64,000 nt of DNA from Cololabis saira. Lineage: Eukaryota; Chordata; Actinopteri; Beloniformes; Belonidae. The notes beneath the pieces were generated by a model. The model did no database searches. It was not told the DNA's origin and was given only the letters and a program-made list of their open reading frames with translations. Positions within the stretch are counted from its first letter, which is position 1. Every line of letters starts with the position of its first letter. The translations under genes were made by a program, and so were the position numbers. The DNA lies in assembly GCF_033807715.1 (NCBI RefSeq), contig NC_084591.1, forward strand, positions 48,957,415 to 49,021,414. The letters run 5' to 3'. Positions 59,412 to 64,000 of the stretch are shown piece by piece.

Positions 59412-60467
59412 ATCATGAAGGGATGCTCACACATCTTTCAAATTCATACTGCTGACTTCTTTCACCACCACAGATAAGTCCTGTGATTTTCAGGCTGATA
59501 TCATCATATTTGACCATTTTAAACAGGGGGAATGCAGCGCTGCCTCTGTTTTTACTAAGTAATGACCATGAATTGCCTAAACAGTGGGTTCTTCCAATAT
59601 ATGTACACAAAGTCTTTGCTGCGATAGCATCACTGTAGTAGGTAAACATTTATCCAAAAAGATTGATGTATTATTTCACCCACCCACTATTAATCACAGC
59701 ATTATTAAAATTTAGTGACAATCAGGAATCCAAACACCACTGTCCCTGTCAAAAAAGCAACTTAAATTTGGAGTTGCTAATTTAGTTTTATAGAATATAT
59801 AAGATATTGAATATGAACTCATCATTCTTGAAATAGTATAAATAATAATATCAATAATAAGCCACGTGCTCTAATGTTGTGACTACTCCAGCCAGAGCTG
59901 CCTGGGAGACTTGCAAGGCCCTGTGCGGAATGGCCGGGGGGGCCCTCGAAATTTTTTGGGTTTTTCGGGTCGGATCGGGTGTCTATATGCGCAATTTTAA
60001 CTCTCCAATTAGCAAAATACTGGATCCCTTCCCCTGCCTCATCATCATTTGGCTTGCCTCGACGCGGGGCCCCACGGCTGCTTGAGACCCGGTTGGATCG
60101 GTGATTTTTGTAACAAATTTATCAAACGAGCCTTTCAGAGAGGCATTAAACTCTTCCATTTTCTTTAGTTTTTTTTCTTTTTTTATCCCCTGATGGAAAT
60201 TTCCTGATTCTGTCTCGTTCTCTCGACATTGTGTGACAGTTTGTTCCAACTCCACCCGTCTGGATCAGAGCAGCTTGTGTCTGCGCTTGGTCTGACGCAG
60301 TTGTACTGAACAACAGACACGCGCATCATTGCACATATATTTATTGATATGCACAGACTAGTACACAGTTAGGTCTGTAATGGAACGTGACTGTTGATAT
60401 TTATAAGGGAAAAAACTAAAAGAAAATGAAAAAAAAAAATTTGAAAAAAAAAAAAAAACGCCCATAG

Positions 60468-60537
60468 CGCGAGGCCCCTTGGGGCGCGAGGCCCCTTGGG
60501 GCGCGAGGCCCCTTGGGGCGCGAGGCCCCTTGGGGCG
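60468..60537. repeat. 17-bp tandem repeat, four units
   Basis: GCGAGGCCCCTTGGGGC repeated four times. Each unit has a GCCCC/GGGGC inverted core, so single units can fold. Confidence 0.95.
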
Positions 60538-60644
60538 ACCCTGACTTCAGCCCATAACCAATCGGCCAGTGGTACCAGTTGTTGTCAGGTAGAAAACTAA
60601 ATCAAATGGGCCGATGGGCCTGCCCGGGCCAAAAAAAAAAAAAA

Positions 60645-60768
60645 ATCGGCCGGCCCAAAATCGGGCCGGCCGATGGTGATTTTGGGCCGGGCCGGGCAAA
60701 AAAAAAAAAAAAAAATTTTTTTTTTTTTTTTTTCTTTGGGCCGGCCCGGCCCAAAATCACCATCGGCC
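60645..60768. repeat. Two subterminal hairpins of the hAT element
   Basis: A short one: ATCGGCCGGCCC (60645-60656) and GGGCCGGCCGAT (60663-60674). An overlapping long one: GGCCGATGGTGATTTTGGGC plus an A-run (60668-60715) against a T-run and its inverted copy ending CATCGGCC (60716-60768). Confidence 0.9.
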
Positions 60769-60825
60769 CACCGGGCAAATGCCCGGTATGCCCGATGGCC
60801 AGTCCACCCCTGCTTGGGTTACACA

Positions 60826-61243
60826 GTAGTCATAGTTACAGCTATAGAACAAGACTATAATAGTTAGTCTCAAATATAGCTTTGTGGTAGATATGCTGCT
60901 ATAGGCTTATGCTGCAGGGGGGCACCGACATGATCCACTGAGTGGTGCCTCTCACCCTTCTTCTCCTCTCCTCTTCCCTTCCTCTGTTCTCCATTTCCAT
61001 TTTTATTTATAATAAGTATCTCATAGCTATCGTTTTTGTCCATCGCTCCTGTAGTCTCTTGTGCTGGCCCCCCTTTTTCTCTTTTGTGCATGTTTGCAGG
61101 CCGGAGCTTCGGGAGCTGCATGCTGGCCTGCGGTCCCGGTCCCAGTCTGGCCTTCGGCAGGAGGGCCCCCCCTTATGAGCCTGGTCCTGCTCAAGGTTTC
61201 TTCCTCCTAAAGGGGAGTTTTTCTTTGCCACTGTTTGGCTTAA
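60826..61243 (+). mobile_element. L2 family-1 copy B, 3'UTR middle part
   Basis: AGTAGTCATAGTTACAGCTA onward is collinear with the 3'UTR of copy A (reverse of 6535-6240), including GGGGGGCACCGACATGATCC and TTTTGTGCATGTTTGCAGGC. The two copies diverge after about 61130. Interrupted by the TTAA element at 61244. Confidence 0.85.
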
Positions 61244-62433
61244 AGGGGACATATTATGGCATTTAATGTATATTTTAAACAGGCCTTGAATGTCTTAAAA
61301 ACAATCTAAAGCTGTTTTTTTCTACATAAATCAGAAATTCAGTCTCTGGGCCATGTTTTTATTTTTTCCGCTTCTAAAGCCTTTTTCTGTGATTCATTTT
61401 CAGGGCGGGGGGGGCTATGATAATGAGGCTCTGCGCTGATTGGCTGCTTGAATGACGTGTAGCAGGGGAGGAGACAAAGCGTCGCTCCGGGCAGAAGAGC
61501 AGCGGCTGCGTAGCAAAGCGTGTCCACGGTTCTGCGTTAAATCAACACGTACCCTACGCCGTAGGCTCTGCGTTGGTGTAACGCGGAACCATAAATCAGC
61601 CTTTAGTCACCTCGTCTTCAAACAGGAAGATTTAATTTAATTCTAAACAGGTACACCACAGTTATTTACTCTGATTCCTCATCATTTCACTTCTTATGTT
61701 ACAAGACAAATGAATCATGTTAACTGTAAAGAAATCACAACACTGAATTTTCACAAATGGCAACTTTATTGTTAAAATATATAAATTAAATTTATGCACT
61801 ATTGCTGGCTCAAGGAAGGACCGCGCGTCTTCTGAATGTGAACAGCTCCAGGTGCTTGAAAGATCTGAAACCACAGAAGAAAAATTTATTACGGTACTAA
61901 TAGAGCCCCGAGCCCGGAGCCCCCGGGTTCGGAACTCCGGAACCCGGGGCTCCTCGACGGTCCGGTCCGTGAGCAGCCCCCGCAGCTCTGTATAGGGCGC
62001 CGGGGCTCCGGAGCTAAGCTAAATACTTAGCCCATGCAAAGATCATACAAATATAAATAACATTAAAAAAAAGGAACTTACCGCTGACTCGTGTGCAGTT
62101 ACCGGGTCCGTGCTGTGGGAACTGATCCTTTTATGAGGGTAAATGTCGACGCAAAATAACAATGGCGGACGCTCGAGCCGACGGAGAGAGCTGGTTGTGG
62201 GCGTGGTTTCAGCAGCGGAGGCCGAACCTCTGCGCCTCGGGTGACGTCACCCTAGGCGCAGATTCTCATCGGCTCAAAAAAAATCACGTGACACTGGGGG
62301 ATTCTGTAAGGCGGGGGTCACAGACCTTGCAGAAATTCATGGTATTTTGTCTCCCCTGTGCTGGCAGGTTGAGGGGAGACCACTTTATATATGTTAAAAC
62401 AAGAAAAAACATGTTTTTCATAATATGTCCCCT
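61244..62433. mobile_element. TTAA-target non-autonomous DNA element, copy 2 (complete), 1190 bp
   Basis: The TIR AGGGGACATATTATG at the left and its exact inverted copy CATAATATGTCCCCT at the right are flanked by TTAA at 61240-61243 and 62434-62437. TTAA duplication is the hallmark of piggyBac-type transposition. The element ends do not start with CCC as in most piggyBac elements, so the superfamily is inferred from the target only. Inside is a palindromic module (GTTCTGCGTT at 61529 to CATAAATCAG at 61600). The right part has 62158-62330 in common with 9048-9220. No transposase. Confidence 0.85.
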
Positions 62434-62437
62434 TTAA

Positions 62438-62590
62438 GGCTTTTCTCCCACTAGGGGAGTTTTTACCTACCATTGTTTATGTAATAATTGCTCGGGGGTC
62501 ATGTTCTGGGTCTCTGGAAAGCGTCTAGAGACAACTTTTGTTGTATTAGACGCTATATAAATAAAATTGAATTGAATTCAATTGAATTAT
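62438..62590 (+). mobile_element. L2 family-1 copy B, 3' terminus
   Basis: GGCTTTTCTCCCACTAGGGG, GGTCATGTTCTGGGTCTCTG and GACGCTATATAAATAAAATT followed by ATTGA repeats, the end of the LINE that starts at 53063. The same end is seen at 11985-12084. Confidence 0.85.
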
Positions 62591-63000
62591 GTACATTGTT
62601 AAATTAATTGTGTTTTTTTTACTATATATTGCATTTTGCTTTTGTGTGTATTTTTTATAATTGACAGTTCATATGATCTATTGTTAAAATAAACATATTG
62701 ACATTTAAACAAAAACGTCACTGTTCACTCTTTTTTTTTAATTGATTTTATTCTGTGCACAATGGTGTTAAATGATGTTACAGAGGCTAAATGCCAGAGC
62801 CAAAGCGTGCATTGTATACACCCAGCTTCCTGTAGTGGAAATCATACGTGTTTTATAGCCATATTCCCTTCAAAGAGGTAAAAAACACATTTGGCACATT
62901 TTGGCACAGTTTAGGTATCCAAGTGCTGAAATGGAGAGTCTGCCTGGTACTATCCACACTAAAACCTTTATAAAATGTATGTGACTTAAACTATAATCAT
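62591..63000. other. Repeat fragment 62665-62712; otherwise nothing
   Basis: GACAGTTCATATGATCTA and the bases after it are the uninterrupted version of the sequence into which the L1 at 43398 inserted. The rest is AT-rich and unrecognised. Confidence 0.5.
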
Positions 63001-63328
63001 GTAACTTGGTACAGTTATAGTCAAGGAATTCAGGAACTGGTATCCTTATGCATTGATGCATTGCTATCATGATGTTTTCCACTGTGCAAACTAAAAAAAA
63101 AAATAGACAAGTACAAATATGTAATTTTTTTCCTTTGGTTTATCACAATTTGCTCAGGCATGTGAACATTCACAATTTTTCTGACACTGGAAATGTATGC
63201 TGTTGGATCTTGTCTACCCAATGAGAGCAAGATTATGCATATTGTCCTAATAATTGTGGAGATATTGTTGATTCAATTTGGATAGGCCTGTTTAGGAGAA
63301 ATTCACCTCCAAAATCCCCAGGGGTTAA
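63001..63328. repeat. Dispersed repeat ending in GGGGTTAA, copy 2
   Basis: Collinear with 11685-11983, same orientation; ends CCCCAGGGGTTAA. It has about 30 extra bases around 63150-63175 relative to copy 1. Confidence 0.65.
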
Positions 63329-64000
63329 CAGGTTAAGTCTCTGCCAAGCTGTAACTAAAGTCATGGAGTAGACCAATCATGACTGTAGGATGCAAATGAA
63401 TAGCCAAATGAGGCTCACCTTCCCAGATCACTACCCTTCCACCTCTGCACTTGGCAGTTGGTAGGAGCTTTGTGTTGATAGATTGTTTCATGTCACATCA
63501 CTAGCCATCGGCCTCCCTGACCAATCTGATTCGTGGAGTGCTAGCCCTTGACGAATGAATCAGTTAACCGGAAATTACGATGGTGAACATATTAAATAAA
63601 CAGTGATGGCACAGATGCTACGCTACACTCTATTATGGCATTAGTTTAGTTTAGTTGGATTGTGTTTGATTGTATTATATTTTCATATATTAGCCATCGT
63701 ATTTTCAATCCTTCTTGACTTCTATCAGGAACTACTGTATAACTCTGACTGATGACAGCAGGCTCTGTTCAGAACTGTAGACTGGAGCGATTTGTCATTT
63801 CTGGTTGTTGTTCTTTCCTTTTCTACATCACAGATTAGCACCGTCTGCAGTCATGGGGACGTATCACGCCTCACGCACGCGCAGAACGTATGCTTCAGTC
63901 GGCAGCGGGTTGGTGCGTTTTTTTGACTCAGGGACTCGGAGAGACGGGAGCCCACTTCCAGTCTGACTCCTTTTTTACCAGCTGTCGGGTTGGTGTGTCC
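63329..64000. other. No feature recognised
   Basis: Composition becomes CpG-richer after 63840, which could be the edge of a host gene's upstream region outside the window, but nothing can be demonstrated. Confidence 0.4.

Larger units (their letters stand above)
58991..60812. mobile_element. Non-autonomous hAT-type element, 1822 bp
   Basis: The left end is CAGGGCTGGACTGG and the reverse complement of the right end is CAGGGGTGGACTGG. The 8-bp CTTGGGTT occurs on both sides (58983-58990 and 60813-60820), the duplication length of hAT elements. The CAGGG-type terminus also fits. No transposase frame is present. A minus-strand frame at 59983-60255 has no recognised domain. Internal structures include a palindrome (59348-59411), a 17-bp array (60468-60537) and a large subterminal hairpin (60645-60768). 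Confidence 0.88.

Noticed and set aside
59983..60255. 90-codon lysine- and glutamate-rich minus-strand frame in the hAT element
   Set aside because: No transposase motif and no relation to known hAT domains that I recognise; kept only as a note.
63840..64000. Start of a host gene (CpG-richer edge)
   Set aside because: No splice site, promoter motif or coding signal can be shown within the window.

Overview
The window looks like repeat-dense teleost fish DNA. The retroelement set is typical of ray-finned fish (Rex3/RTE-type, L2-type, CR1-type and L1 LINEs, a Penelope-like element, Harbinger, hAT and TTAA-target DNA elements, long CA/TG microsatellites). I found no convincing exon of a single-copy host gene. 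Almost every long open frame is retroelement or transposase coding sequence, or a low-complexity shadow.

Layout. 1-1275: broken Rex3-like element. 1951-2512: TIR-bearing MITE. 4458-4700: LINE 3' end. 6066-7675: minus-strand L2 copy (family 1, copy A). 7861-9318: damaged TTAA-type element holding an L2 family-2 3' end. 9820-11640: L1 ORF2 fragment abutting a foldback-rich MITE. 13222-14115 and 17566-18300: two inverted copies of a GGGCCC-type repeat, with a SINE-like repeat between them. 18533-22325: MITE piece, then a LINE with an uninterrupted 1013-codon frame and a 2A-like leader. 23293-24419: 5'-truncated L1 3'UTR copy. 25559-31572: LTR retrotransposon on the minus strand with apparently identical 2149-bp LTRs, a PBS and a PPT, but no recognisable gag or pol. 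32140-35860: L2 family-2 copy whose reverse transcriptase contains about 110 copies of a 23-bp minisatellite. 37858-38110: 31-bp minisatellite. 39489-40790: Rex3 and CR1-type fragments. 41225-42365: Penelope-like 3' part with a hammerhead-like core. 43398-52985: near full-length L1 (minus) with ORF1, ORF2, a 2.4-kb 3'UTR and CGCG-palindrome repeats at its 5' end. Its ORF2 is split by a 1.8-kb copy of the family's own 3'UTR. 53063-62590: L2 family-1 copy B, split by a Harbinger element (54856-58752), an hAT element (58991-60812) and a TTAA element (61244-62433).

How the parts relate. The window is a record of nested insertions, many bounded by target-site duplications readable directly in the sequence. 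These are 12 bp for the L1, 18 bp for the insertion inside it, CACC for the LTR element, TTA for Harbinger, an 8-bp duplication for hAT, TTAA for the MITE and TA for a MITE inside the Harbinger intron. Elements with the best-preserved coding sequence are the 1013-codon LINE, the Harbinger transposase and L1 ORF1. The rest are truncated, frameshifted or non-autonomous. All family assignments come from reading motifs by eye. No database search was possible.
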